Both the position numbers and the translations under genes were made by a program. From CAISIP01 sp038247175 (GTDB lineage: Bacteria > Pseudomonadota > Gammaproteobacteria > Burkholderiales > Burkholderiaceae_C): 25,710 nucleotides of DNA. Shown piece by piece: positions 1 through 8,154 of the stretch. Each line of letters starts with the position of its first letter. The stretch's first letter is position 1. The stretch spans positions 1 through 25,710 of the forward strand of contig JBBRVD010000032.1 in the NCBI GenBank assembly GCA_038247175.1. The letters run 5' to 3'. Under the pieces are notes generated by a model. That model was given only the letters and a program-made list of their open reading frames with translations. It did no database searches and was not told the DNA's origin.

Positions 1-184
1 AGCGAGAGCATACGCAGATGTAGTGGTGTGGCTGCGTTTACTACTGCATGGCCCTTATCCTGTACCCTGTAGCCGCCTATGAAGAAGTCTTTGCCGTGGT
101 GACACAGGGGCTGGCTTGGTCTGCCGGTACTGAGCGTCAAGCGCAGGCCACAGGCGCACAGCTGCTTTGGCGCTGCGCCAACCC

Positions 185-398
185 CCGTGCAAGCGGATCA
201 GGTGCAGCCGGGGCCGCGGCACTGGCGCCTGAAAGGCGCCTTTCGTTCGCCCGGGCGGCCAGGCGGCCAGGCGCTGCATGAACTCCAGCGAGCTCATCAC
301 GATGTGCGTGGTGCCGTCGCGCCAGGCCGTCTTGAGTTTGAGCACGGCCTGCCCGGCGGCGTTGATCTGGAGGCGCGACCCGCAGTCGAACCGGGCTA
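185..398 (-). pseudogene. IS91-family (Y2) transposase C-terminal remnant
   Basis: Read on the reverse strand, this stretch contains LKLKTAWRDGTTHIVMSSLE and then PVPRPRLHLIRLHG. These resemble the C-terminal part of IS91/IS801-type transposases (Y2_Tnp), where a 'LKTPWRDGTTH...' block is followed by 'VPRPRLHLIRFHGVLAPNAK'. The region is damaged. About eleven extra residues (PPGRTKGAFQA) separate the two blocks. After LHG the expected VLAPNAK continues only in another frame. There is no N-terminal catalytic part with the two tyrosines, so this is a dead fragment. The family match comes from remembered motifs, not a search. Confidence 0.7.
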
Positions 399-581
399 AT
401 CGGATTTGCCATCGCTTCCATACCTGAATTGGAAAATACTTCACGTTACTTTGGCGTCGAACTCTGGAGCATCGCACCGTGGCGCGGTCGGCGATGCTGC
501 GGCGCGTGCATGCGATCATCTGCCCCTTGGCGCCGCGCCGCCGCGCCGCCCCCCAACTCCTGATAGGGAAAGACACGCGAG

Positions 582-1364
582 ATGGCAGATACGGTAGATG
601 CTTTGGAACTACTGGCCCTGGATCTGGACCGCGCGGCGCGGGAACATCGGCCCGTGCCGCAATGGAGTGACCCGGAACCCCTGAGCCTGGCGCAGGCCTA
701 CCAGGTGCAGTCGCGCGTGGTGGCGCTGCGTTGTGCACGGGGCGACGCGATCGTCGGTCTCAAGCAGGCTTTCACCAACCGCGCCATGATGCAGCGCATG
801 GGTGTGATCGAACCGGTCACTGGCCTGCTGTGCCGTGACATGCAGATTGCCGACGGCGGGACGCTGGATTTGGCCACCGTGTTCAGGCCCCGTGTCGAGG
901 TGGAGGTGATGTTCAAACTGGCGCAAGCCCTGCCGGCGGACGCCACGAGGGTGCAGGCACTGCAACGGGTGCAGGCATTTGCAGTGGCGATCGAGATCGT
1001 CGACTCGCGCTACAGCGAGTTCCGGTTTGCGTCCCAGGACGTGGTAGCCGACAACGCGTCGGCCTGCGGCTTCGTGATCGGAGCCTGGCAATCACCGTCG
1101 CTGGCGCTGGACAACTGCGCGGTGACACTGGAGATCGACGGCGCGGTGGTGGTCAGCGGCACGACCGCCAACATCCTCGACCATCCGCTGCAGGCACTGT
1201 GCAACGTGGCACGGCTGGCGGCGCGCGACGGACGGCCGCTCGCCGCCGGCAGCATCGTGCTCGCCGGCTCGGCCATCGACCCGCATCCGATCCAAAGCGG
1301 CAACCGGGTACTGGCGCGCATCGACGGCCTGGGAACGGTCGGCTTTCAGGCCTCTGGCAACTGA
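582..1364 (+). CDS. FAH/MhpD-type 2-keto-4-pentenoate hydratase family protein
   Basis: A 260-residue protein of the fumarylacetoacetate-hydrolase superfamily, of normal length for the MhpD/HpcG/DmpH (2-hydroxypentadienoate hydratase or oxalocrotonate decarboxylase) branch. Visible family marks are a conserved lysine at K61 (GLKQAFTNRAM), the metal-binding pair E106 and E108 in FRPRVEVEVMF, and the IEIVDSRYSEF segment (E138, D141) followed by ADNASACGFVIG. Usual members hydrate or cleave 2-keto-enoic acids in the cytoplasm with Mg2+. The ATG at 582 follows an AGGGAAAGA ribosome-binding site. No aromatic ring-cleavage genes lie nearby. It sits just upstream of a GntR regulator and sugar-acid enzymes, so a 2-keto-3-deoxy acid is the more likely substrate (inference). 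The 183-base leader (399-581) contains nothing else I recognise. An exact reaction cannot be assigned. Confidence 0.85.
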   Translation: MADTVDALELLALDLDRAAREHRPVPQWSDPEPLSLAQAYQVQSRVVALRCARGDAIVGLKQAFTNRAMMQRMGVIEPVTGLLCRDMQIADGGTLDLATVFRPRVEVEVMFKLAQALPADATRVQALQRVQAFAVAIEIVDSRYSEFRFASQDVVADNASACGFVIGAWQSPSLALDNCAVTLEIDGAVVVSGTTANILDHPLQALCNVARLAARDGRPLAAGSIVLAGSAIDPHPIQSGNRVLARIDGLGTVGFQASGN

Positions 1365-1440
1365 CCCAGCCTGGCGGGCGCGGGCGATGCCAGCCCGGCC
1401 CGCGCTCTCGCTCGCGTGTCCGGCGCCCGGCAGCAGGTGA

Positions 1441-1478
1441 TGCCCGATGTGTCTCTGCCCGATGTGTCTCTGCCCGAT
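1441..1478. repeat. 15-base tandem repeat, 2.5 copies
   Basis: The unit TGCCCGATGTGTCTC occurs twice back to back, followed by a third partial copy (TGCCCGAT). It lies in the 319-base gap between the hydratase gene and the GntR gene, about 160 bases upstream of the proposed promoter. The gap otherwise shows no gene. A long upstream frame extension of the regulator runs through the repeat, but a promoter lies between the repeat and the chosen start, so I treat this as non-coding. Confidence 0.8.
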
Positions 1479-1629
1479 TTCAAGGCCTGCGGCAACCCGG
1501 TTCCACACGCCGCGAACACCCGCCAACCGCGCAACAACCACCTGGTCCCACGCCGCAGAACGCGGTTGCCCTCAGGAAGCGGGAACGGTCGGCAAACTTA
1601 CCGGGGAAAAGGCGGTGCGGAAAAAAAGT

Positions 1630-1665
1630 TTGTCAGCACAAGCATGCATCCTTATCATTGATCAA
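1630..1665 (+). promoter_or_regulatory. Sigma70-like promoter with overlapping TTGATCAA palindrome
   Basis: TTGTCA (1630-1635), a 17-base spacer and TATCAT (1653-1658) each match the sigma70 consensus at five of six positions. An 8-base perfect palindrome TTGATCAA (1658-1665) begins at the last base of the -10 box and covers the probable transcription start. This is where a GntR repressor would be expected to bind its own promoter. Promoter assignment is from sequence; operator function is inference. Confidence 0.55.
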
Positions 1666-1683
1666 ACATCACAGATCGCGACG

Positions 1684-2373
1684 ATGAGAACCTCCGCTGA
1701 ATCCCAGATGCGTGCCGTTCCGTTGACGGCCTTTCAGCCTATCGTGCGCCAAACGGTCAACGAGTCGGTCTACCAGGCGCTGCGCAACAAGCTGATGCAT
1801 GGCGAATACCGCGCCGGCCAGATCTTGGGCATCCAGTACCTGGCTGACGCGCTGGGCACCAGCACCATGCCAGTGCGCGAGGCCTTGTGCCGGCTGGTGG
1901 CGCTGCAGGGGCTGGAGCCGATGCGCAACGGCATGACGCGCGTGCCGCTGATCACCCGCGAGCGGCTGAACGACATGCGCCGCAGCCGGGTGCTGGTCGA
2001 GGGCACGGTGACCGAATGGGCCAGCCCGCGACTCGATGCCGGCACGCTGGACATGCTGGCCGAACTGGCCGCCGAAATTACACAGGCGCGCCGCACGCCC
2101 GAAGGCGTTCCGATCAGCCTGGAGAAGAACCGCATCTTCCATTTCACGATCTACGCCGCTGCCGCATCGCCGGTGATGATGGCCATGATCGAGAGCCTGT
2201 GGCTGCAGTCCGGCGCCTACCTGCGCGACAAGCGCGAATTGCTGCACACGGCCGAGCAGCCGCCTGACCTGCTGCACGAGGCCACGATAGCTGCGATCCG
2301 CCGCGGCGACCATGCCCGCGCCCGCCAATGCATAGAACAGGACGTGATCTGGATCTTCGACCGCCTGGACTGA
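1684..2373 (+). CDS. GntR-family regulator, FCD/FadR subgroup
   Basis: A 229-residue regulator with an N-terminal winged helix (about 22-90; ESVYQALRNKLMHGEYRAG then LADALGTSTMPVREALCRL) and an all-helical FCD effector domain (about 98-225). In FCD proteins an Asp and several His often bind a metal that helps hold a carboxylate ligand. Here H153 (NRIFHF) and H198 (LLHEA) are visible, but the last expected histidine is not clear (CIEQD), so metal binding is uncertain. The frame is open from 1447, but a promoter at 1630-1658 rules that start out; 1684 is chosen, with 1708 as an alternative. Such regulators usually repress sugar-acid operons and release DNA on binding the substrate. The downstream dehydratase starts 44 bases after the stop, suggesting one transcript through the TRAP genes. 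Confidence 0.88.
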   Translation: MRTSAESQMRAVPLTAFQPIVRQTVNESVYQALRNKLMHGEYRAGQILGIQYLADALGTSTMPVREALCRLVALQGLEPMRNGMTRVPLITRERLNDMRRSRVLVEGTVTEWASPRLDAGTLDMLAELAAEITQARRTPEGVPISLEKNRIFHFTIYAAAASPVMMAMIESLWLQSGAYLRDKRELLHTAEQPPDLLHEATIAAIRRGDHARARQCIEQDVIWIFDRLD

Positions 2374-2417
2374 GTTCCTGGCGCAACACACCCCTCCGAC
2401 AGGACGACACCACCAAC

Positions 2418-4133
2418 ATGCTGCACAAGCACCGCTCCAAAGCCATCACCCACGGCCCGACCCGCGCCGCGCACCGCGCCTTCTTGCGCGCCACCGGCAT
2501 GGACGATGCCGACATGGAGAAATCCATCGTCGCCATCATCAGCTCGGCGGGCGACAACACGCCGTGCTCCAAGTCGCAGGGCCCGCAGGCCGACAACGCA
2601 CGGCTGGGCATTGCCGAAGGCGGCGGCGTGCCGGTGATGATGTCCACGGTGTCGGTCTCCGACGGCACCTCGATGAACCACGACGGCATGCGCATGAGCC
2701 TGCTGTCGCGCGAACTGGTGGCCGACAGCATCGAGCTGGCAGTGCGCGGCCATGCCTACGACGCGCTGGTTGGTTTCGCCGGTTGCGACAAGACCTTGCC
2801 CGGAACCATGATGGCCATGGTGCGGCTGAACGTGCCCTCGGCCTTCGTCTACGGCGGCTCGATGCTGCCCGGCCATGGCCCGGACGGCACCGAGCACACG
2901 GTGCTCAGCGCCATCGAAGGCGTCGGGCGTTATCAGAGTGGCGCCATCTCGCTGGAGCAACTCGGCGCCATCGAACGCACCAGCGCGATGACGGTGGGCT
3001 CCTGCCCGGGACAGTTCACCGCCAATACCATGGGCATGGTCGGTGAGGCGCTGGGGCTGTCTTTCCTGGGCTCGGCCACGATTCCGGCCGTCTACAGCGA
3101 ACGCCTGGCCCTGGCCCGACGCGCCGGCCGGCGCGTGATGGAGATCCTCAAAAGCGGTGGCCCGCTGCCGCGTGAGCTGGTCACGCGCAACAGCCTGGAG
3201 AATGCCTGCGCCGCGGTGGCGGCCACCGGCGGCTCGACCAATGCGGCCTTGCACATTCCAGCCATCGCACACGAGGCCGGCATCGTGTTTACGCTCGACG
3301 ACGTGGCCACCGTCTTCAATCGCACCCCGCTGATCGCCGACCTGCAACCGGGCGGCAAGTACCTGGCCAGCGCACTGAACGTCGTCGGCGGCGTGCCCTG
3401 CGTGCTCAATGCCTTGCTCAAGGGCGGCTTCCTGCATGGCGATACGCTGACTTTGAGCGGCCGCACCTTGGCCGAGGAGTTGGCCGAGCATCCCGGTCCC
3501 GACGGCAAGGTGGTGCGCAGCTGCGAGGCGCCGATCCACGCGAGCGGCGGTGTCGTCGTGCTCAAGGGCAATCTGTGCCCGGACGGTGCGCTGCTCAAGA
3601 TCGCGGGGCTCAAGGCGCTGACCTTCGACGGCCGCGCCCGCGTGTTCGAAACCGAGGAGGCTTGCATGAAGGTCGTCTCCAGTCAGTCCTATGCGGCCGG
3701 CGACGTGCTGGTCATTCGCAACGAAGGCCCACGCGGCGGGCCCGGCATGCGCGAGATGCTCTCGGTCACCGCAGCGATCTACGGTCAGGGCATGGGCGAA
3801 AAGGTCGCGTTGCTGACCGATGGCCGCTTCTCCGGTGCCACCCGCGGCATGTGCATCGGTTACGCCAGCCCGGAAGCCGCCGTTGGCGGACCGATAGGCT
3901 GCGTGCGCGACGGCGACCGCATCACCATCGACGCGGTGGCCTGCGGCATCCACCTGCATGTCGACGACACAGAACTGACCACGCGCCGCGCCGCCTGGAA
4001 ACCGTTCGAGCGCGAGCGCCTGTCCGGGGCGCTTGAAAAATATGCCAAGCTGGTCGGCCCCACGCATCTTGGAGCGGTGACCCATTCCGGCAATACGATC
4101 TGGCCGTATCCGCCAGCCGAGGAAGTCACGTGA
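2418..4133 (+). CDS. IlvD/Edd-family dihydroxy-acid or sugar-acid dehydratase
   Basis: A 571-residue Fe-S dehydratase of full family length. The cluster ligands expected of the [2Fe-2S] type are visible as C50 (GDNTPC), C123 (GCDKTLPG) and C196 (GSCPGQFTANTM). K125 is the residue carbamylated to hold Mg2+ in characterised members, and D82 lies in VSDGTSM. The C-terminus keeps TDGRFSGATRG and KYAKLVGPTHLGAVT, closest in pattern to dihydroxy-acid dehydratase. The family removes water from 2,3-dihydroxy acids to give 2-keto-3-deoxy acids in the cytoplasm. True IlvD serves branched-chain amino acid synthesis. This copy follows a GntR repressor gene and precedes tetronate-type enzymes and a TRAP importer, so a catabolic sugar-acid role is more likely (inference). 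The frame is open from 2328, but the ATG at 2418 gives the normal N-terminus. Confidence 0.9.
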   Translation: MLHKHRSKAITHGPTRAAHRAFLRATGMDDADMEKSIVAIISSAGDNTPCSKSQGPQADNARLGIAEGGGVPVMMSTVSVSDGTSMNHDGMRMSLLSRELVADSIELAVRGHAYDALVGFAGCDKTLPGTMMAMVRLNVPSAFVYGGSMLPGHGPDGTEHTVLSAIEGVGRYQSGAISLEQLGAIERTSAMTVGSCPGQFTANTMGMVGEALGLSFLGSATIPAVYSERLALARRAGRRVMEILKSGGPLPRELVTRNSLENACAAVAATGGSTNAALHIPAIAHEAGIVFTLDDVATVFNRTPLIADLQPGGKYLASALNVVGGVPCVLNALLKGGFLHGDTLTLSGRTLAEELAEHPGPDGKVVRSCEAPIHASGGVVVLKGNLCPDGALLKIAGLKALTFDGRARVFETEEACMKVVSSQSYAAGDVLVIRNEGPRGGPGMREMLSVTAAIYGQGMGEKVALLTDGRFSGATRGMCIGYASPEAAVGGPIGCVRDGDRITIDAVACGIHLHVDDTELTTRRAAWKPFERERLSGALEKYAKLVGPTHLGAVTHSGNTIWPYPPAEEVT

Positions 4134-4203
4134 AAAGCGCCGACGCGAGACACGTCGCACACGCGGCGCCACGGCAGGACATCGCCAGCACCGGAGCACA
4201 GGC

Positions 4204-5100
4204 ATGAATCTCGGATTCTGCGGACTGGGACTGATGGGCGCGCCGATGGTGCGCCGCCTGCTGGCGGCCGGCCATGTCGTCAAGGTCTGGAACCGCTCAG
4301 CCGACAAACTCACGCCGCTGCTTGCGCTCGGCGCCGTGGCGGCCGGTACGCCGATGGATGCCGCCAGCGACGTGGACGGTGTTTTGATGTGCCTGTTCGA
4401 TGCCCAGGCGGTCGAAGCCGTGGTGTTTGGTGCCGATGGCGTGGCCCACGCGCGCAGCCTGCCCTGGCTGGTTGACCATTCCAGCATCGACCCTGCGGCA
4501 ACCCGCGCGCTGGCACAGCGGCTGCACGATGCCTGTGGCGCCTACTGGATCGACGCGCCGGTCTCGGGCGGTGTACCCGGTGCCGAAGCCGGCACGCTGG
4601 CCATCATGACCGGTGGTGCGGCCACGCATCTGCCACAGGCCAGCGATGCGATGCGCGCCTATGCCGGCAACGTGACCCACATGGGTGCATCGGGCGCGGG
4701 CCAGGCCACCAAGTTGTGCAACCAGACCATCGTCGCGACCACGATCAGTGCCATCGCGGAGGCCATCGGTTTTGCCGCGCGCAACGGCATCGACCTGCGA
4801 CAACTCGCGCCGGCGCTGGCCGGGGGCTGGGCCGACTCCAAGCCGCTGCAGGTGTTTGCGCCGCGCATGATCGAGGCACAGCAGCATTCCATCGGCGCCT
4901 TGTCCACGATGCTCAAGGACATTGACACCGTGATGGCCAACGCCCAGAGAAGCGGCGCGCCGATGCCGGTGACCGCCAGTGTGCAGCAGATGTTGCGCGT
5001 GGCCGCCGCGATGGGACTGGCCGAGGCGGAACTTTCCGCCGTAATCAGCGTGGTGCAGCCCGAGCGCCGCGAAGACTTTCTGCCGCAGACCCGCCGCTGA
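4204..5100 (+). CDS. 3-hydroxyisobutyrate-dehydrogenase-family oxidoreductase (LtnD/GarR-like)
   Basis: A 298-residue beta-hydroxyacid dehydrogenase. The N-terminal Rossmann fold shows GLGLMGAPM (7-15). The family signature DAPVSGGVPGAEAGTLAIM lies at 117-135, and the catalytic lysine is K170 (GAGQATKLCNQ). A second conserved LKD motif is at 237-239. The C-terminal half is the all-alpha dimerisation domain. Members oxidise or reduce small 3-hydroxy acids with NAD(P): 3-hydroxyisobutyrate, tartronate semialdehyde, or L-threonate (LtnD). The next genes are an OtnI-type isomerase and a DenD-type SDR. L-threonate or a related tetronate is therefore the best guess, but motifs alone do not separate the subfamilies. 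A GGAG ribosome-binding site lies seven bases before the ATG. Confidence 0.88.
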   Translation: MNLGFCGLGLMGAPMVRRLLAAGHVVKVWNRSADKLTPLLALGAVAAGTPMDAASDVDGVLMCLFDAQAVEAVVFGADGVAHARSLPWLVDHSSIDPAATRALAQRLHDACGAYWIDAPVSGGVPGAEAGTLAIMTGGAATHLPQASDAMRAYAGNVTHMGASGAGQATKLCNQTIVATTISAIAEAIGFAARNGIDLRQLAPALAGGWADSKPLQVFAPRMIEAQQHSIGALSTMLKDIDTVMANAQRSGAPMPVTASVQQMLRVAAAMGLAEAELSAVISVVQPERREDFLPQTRR

Positions 5101-5111
5101 GGGCCCACACG

Positions 5112-5897
5112 ATGCAGCTCGCCGCCAATCTCAGCTGGATGTACCCGACTTTGGCGTGGGACCAGCGCTTCGCCGCGGCGCGCCAGGACGGCTTCGATGC
5201 GGTCGAGATCCTGCTGCCCTACGACCACGAACCGGCCTGGTATGGGGACCGGCTGCGCGAATACGGGCTGACGCTGGCCCTGTTCAATACCCCCATCGTG
5301 CCCGAAGCCGGGCGCATGGGCCTGGCGGCGATACCCGGTGCGCAGGCCGAATTCCAGCGCCAGTTTGCACGCGCGCTGGCAATGGCCGAGGCCACCGGCT
5401 GCCGGCGCATTCATGTCATGGGGGGCAATACTGCAGCGCTCGATCCCGCCGCCTGTGGGCAGACGTTTCTGCAGAACCTGGAACATGCGTTGGGCCTGGC
5501 CGAACGCGACGGTCTGACGCTGACGCTTGAGCCATTGAACCGCATCGATGCACCGGACTATCTCTACCATCGACCAGACGAGGTCGTTTCCATCCTGCGG
5601 CAATTCCAGTCGCCCCGTTTGCGCTTGCAGTTCGACTACTACCACTGTGCGCGGGAGTCGCTGAACCTGCTGCAGACGGTGCAGGAAACGGCGCCCTGGA
5701 TCGGCCATGTGCAGATCGCCGGCGCGCCGGTGCGCTGCGAACCCGACTTGTCGGCCGATGGCTGGCTGGCCGCGGTGGCGGCATTGCCGGCGAACGGTTA
5801 TGACAGCTGGCTGTCATGTGAATACAAACCCGGCACGACGGCAGGCGAAGGACTGTCGTGGTGCCAGCCGCTGCGCGACCAGAAATTGCTGGCATGA
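5112..5897 (+). CDS. otnI: 2-oxo-tetronate / hydroxypyruvate isomerase
   Basis: A 261-residue TIM-barrel isomerase of the Hyi/OtnI family, of normal length. The expected metal and catalytic residues are in place: E140 in LEPLNRIDAPDY, D175 and H178 in LQFDYYHC, H199 in GHVQIAG, the phosphate/carboxylate-type PVRCEPD (207-212), and the second glutamate E237 in CEYKPG. The family interconverts hydroxypyruvate and tartronate semialdehyde, or 2-oxo- and 3-oxo-tetronate. The second activity fits the DenD and LtnD-like neighbours, whose product would be 2-oxo-tetronate. The start is eleven bases after the previous stop, with GAGGG as ribosome-binding site. The normally linked kinase (OtnK) and decarboxylase (OtnC) are not in the window. 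Confidence 0.87.
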   Translation: MQLAANLSWMYPTLAWDQRFAAARQDGFDAVEILLPYDHEPAWYGDRLREYGLTLALFNTPIVPEAGRMGLAAIPGAQAEFQRQFARALAMAEATGCRRIHVMGGNTAALDPAACGQTFLQNLEHALGLAERDGLTLTLEPLNRIDAPDYLYHRPDEVVSILRQFQSPRLRLQFDYYHCARESLNLLQTVQETAPWIGHVQIAGAPVRCEPDLSADGWLAAVAALPANGYDSWLSCEYKPGTTAGEGLSWCQPLRDQKLLA

Positions 5898-6050
5898 AAC
5901 TGCCCCCACGCTCACTGCGTTCGCTGGACGAGCCACTACCAGAGGCCGTGGCCCCTCTGCCCGTCCGGATCTGCGCAGGCAGAGCAGGAGCCGTGGGCAT
6001 CAGTCTCTCGAGGACCGGCAATACCTTGGCAACGGCCGGGTGGAATTGAC
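5898..6050 (+). repeat. Spacer with intergenic-repeat-like start (otnI-denD gap)
   Basis: This 153-base gap interrupts an otherwise compact operon. It opens with CTGCCCCCACGCTCACTGCG, which resembles the left part of a short intergenic repeat common in Comamonadaceae genomes (from memory, unverified). It is followed by an imperfect hairpin (AGAGG...CCCTCT). No gene is seen in it. It may be a decayed repeat insertion. Confidence 0.35.
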
Positions 6051-7058
6051 ATGAAGCCCCATGTGCTCGTGACGGGAGCCAACGGATATGTCGGCCGCGC
6101 GCTGACCCGCCGCCTGTGCACGCAACTGGCGGCAGGTGCGCTGCAGTCAGTGACCCTGCTCGACCAGCACGCGGCGGACGACGACGCCTTGATCGAGAGC
6201 CTGCCTGCGCCGGCGCGGGCGCACTTGCACACGGTGATTGGCGACCTGCGGGACCCGGACAAACTCGCGCAGGCACTGGCACGGCGACCCGATCGGGTGT
6301 TCCATCTCGCCGGCATCACCAGCCGCCAGGCGGAAGACGCGTTTGCACTCGGCCTGGCTGTCAACGTAAACGGCGCCATGGCCCTGTTCGAAGCGCTGCG
6401 CCTGCAGCAGCAAAACCCGGTGCTGGTGTTCGCCAGTTCCTGCGGCGTCTATGGCCCTCCGATGCCGGCGTTGATCGACGATGCCACGGTGCCGGTGCCG
6501 CGGCTGAGTTACGGCAGCCAGAAAATGATGATGGAAATCCTGCTGTCCGACTACAGCCGGCGCGGCTGGCTCGACGCTCGCTCGCTACGCCTGCCCAGCA
6601 TCGTCGCGCGCCCGGCGCCCCGCGGCGCCGCCGCATCATCCTTTGCCAGCGACCTGATCCGTGAACCGGCGCTGGGCAGGCGGTATGTCTGCCCGGTGGG
6701 CCCCGACGCCAGTCTGTGGTTTTTGTCCCTGCCAAGCTGCGTCGACCATCTGCTGCACGCAGCCGAGTTGCCGGCCGACGGCTTGCCGCCCAGCCGTGCA
6801 TGGAACCTGCCCGCGCTGCGCGCCACTGCGGCCGAGCTGGTCTTTGCGCTGGCACGCCGACTCGGCCGCGAACCCGACGCCCTGGTCGACTACCAGCCCC
6901 AGGCTACCCTGCAGGCCCAGTTCGCGCAATGGCCGCCGTTGTCGACCGCCACCGCACAACGCCTCGGTTTTGCCCACGACGGCAGCCTGGACCAGCTGCT
7001 GGCGAACGCGTTGGCCGAACTCTTGCTTTCCTCCCCCCCTGCCCATCCTGTTCACTGA
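6051..7058 (+). CDS. denD: D-erythronate dehydrogenase-type extended SDR
   Basis: A 335-residue NAD-dependent epimerase/dehydratase-type (extended SDR) protein. It has the nucleotide-binding GANGYVG (9-15), GDLRD (64-68), the active-site serine region FASSCGVYG (S129/S130), and the catalytic pair Y154 and K158 in SYGSQK. The stretch LLSDYSRRGWLDARSLRLP, followed by IVARPAPRGAAASSFASD and an IREP motif, is typical of DenD-type D-erythronate dehydrogenases. These oxidise D-erythronate to 2-oxo-tetronate, the substrate of the OtnI-type isomerase encoded just upstream. Other four-carbon or longer aldonates remain possible substrates. It is followed after 13 bases by the TRAP binding-protein gene. 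Assignment rests on motif recall and on the fit with the neighbours. Confidence 0.83.
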   Translation: MKPHVLVTGANGYVGRALTRRLCTQLAAGALQSVTLLDQHAADDDALIESLPAPARAHLHTVIGDLRDPDKLAQALARRPDRVFHLAGITSRQAEDAFALGLAVNVNGAMALFEALRLQQQNPVLVFASSCGVYGPPMPALIDDATVPVPRLSYGSQKMMMEILLSDYSRRGWLDARSLRLPSIVARPAPRGAAASSFASDLIREPALGRRYVCPVGPDASLWFLSLPSCVDHLLHAAELPADGLPPSRAWNLPALRATAAELVFALARRLGREPDALVDYQPQATLQAQFAQWPPLSTATAQRLGFAHDGSLDQLLANALAELLLSSPPAHPVH

Positions 7059-7071
7059 AAGGAACCACACC

Positions 7072-8112
7072 ATGAAAATCACCTGGACCTCCACGCTGCT
7101 CGGCGCCTGCATGAGTACCGCCCTGCTCACCAGCATGCCGGCGGCAGCGCAGAAGACGACCGAACTCACGTTTTCGGTGTGGATACCGCAGTCGCACATC
7201 CTGGTCTCCAACTTCATGATTCCCTGGGCCAAGGAGGTCGAGCAGGCCACCGAAGGGCGGGTCAAGATCAACTTCCCGCCCAAGCCGGTGGCCAATCCCG
7301 CAGGCCACTACGACGCGGTGCGCAATGGTGCGGTCGACTTCGCGTTCATCTCCAACTCCTACTATCCCGGGCGCTTCGACCTGCTGAAGTTCTCGATGCT
7401 GCCCTTCTCGGGCAACAGCGCGCTGTCGACCTCGGTCGCCTCGTGGCGCATCTACGACAAGTACCTGAAGGACGCCAATCTGTTTCGCGGCGTCAAGGTG
7501 CTGGGCATGTATGGCCACGGCCCCGGCGGCGTGTACACCACCGACCGCAAGGTCGAGAAGATCGAAGACTTCGATGGTTTGAAACTGCGCATCGGTGGCG
7601 GCATGCAGGCCGACGTGGCCAAGGTGCTCAAGATCAATGCGGTCGTCAAGCCGGCGCCCGAATCCTACGAGCTGATGAGCACCGGCGTCGTCGACGGCGT
7701 GTACTTCCCGCCCGAGTCGATTGCCTCGTTCCGGCTGGTGGGCGTGGTCAAGAATGCCACCCTGTTCCCGGGCGGCCTGTATGCGGACACGCACAGCATC
7801 ATCATGAACGAGCAAGCCTTCTCCAAGTTGTCGGCCCCCGATCAGGCGGCCATCATGAAACTCTCCGGCGAATACATCGCACGCATGGGCGGCAAGGCCT
7901 GGGGCGATGCGGACACTGCGGCCATGGAGGCACTCAAGGCCCAGAAAGTCAACATCCACATGGCCAGCGACAAGTTGGTGGCCGACATCAAGCAGCGTAC
8001 CGCGCCGTTCGAGAAGGCATGGTTGGACGAGGCCAAGGCCAAGGGCATCGACGGGCCCAAGGTGCTGCAGGCCTACCGCGACGAGCTCAAGCAGCTCGAA
8101 GCCGGCAAATGA
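7072..8112 (+). CDS. dctP: TRAP transporter solute-binding protein, DctP family
   Basis: A 346-residue periplasmic binding protein. It begins with a typical Sec signal peptide (MKITWTSTLLGACMSTALL, cleavage near AAAQ at about 26). DctP features include the central DGLKLRIGGGMQADV, whose arginine usually pairs with the ligand carboxylate, and SYELMSTGVVDGVYFPPES. A strong GAAAGGA ribosome-binding site precedes the ATG at 7072. DctP proteins deliver organic acids, mostly carboxylated sugars and C4 acids, to the DctQM membrane complex, which uses the sodium gradient. Placement directly after denD and otnI suggests a sugar acid such as erythronate or threonate as ligand (inference). Confidence 0.92.
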   Translation: MKITWTSTLLGACMSTALLTSMPAAAQKTTELTFSVWIPQSHILVSNFMIPWAKEVEQATEGRVKINFPPKPVANPAGHYDAVRNGAVDFAFISNSYYPGRFDLLKFSMLPFSGNSALSTSVASWRIYDKYLKDANLFRGVKVLGMYGHGPGGVYTTDRKVEKIEDFDGLKLRIGGGMQADVAKVLKINAVVKPAPESYELMSTGVVDGVYFPPESIASFRLVGVVKNATLFPGGLYADTHSIIMNEQAFSKLSAPDQAAIMKLSGEYIARMGGKAWGDADTAAMEALKAQKVNIHMASDKLVADIKQRTAPFEKAWLDEAKAKGIDGPKVLQAYRDELKQLEAGK

Positions 8113-8154
8113 GCCTACTACACGACTGAACCAGCGACCGGCGACAAGAAGACC

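Noticed and set aside
1447..1683. In-frame 79-codon extension of the first GntR regulator
   Set aside because: It crosses a tandem repeat and a good promoter at 1630-1658, has no GntR-like sequence, and the family's normal N-terminus begins after 1684.
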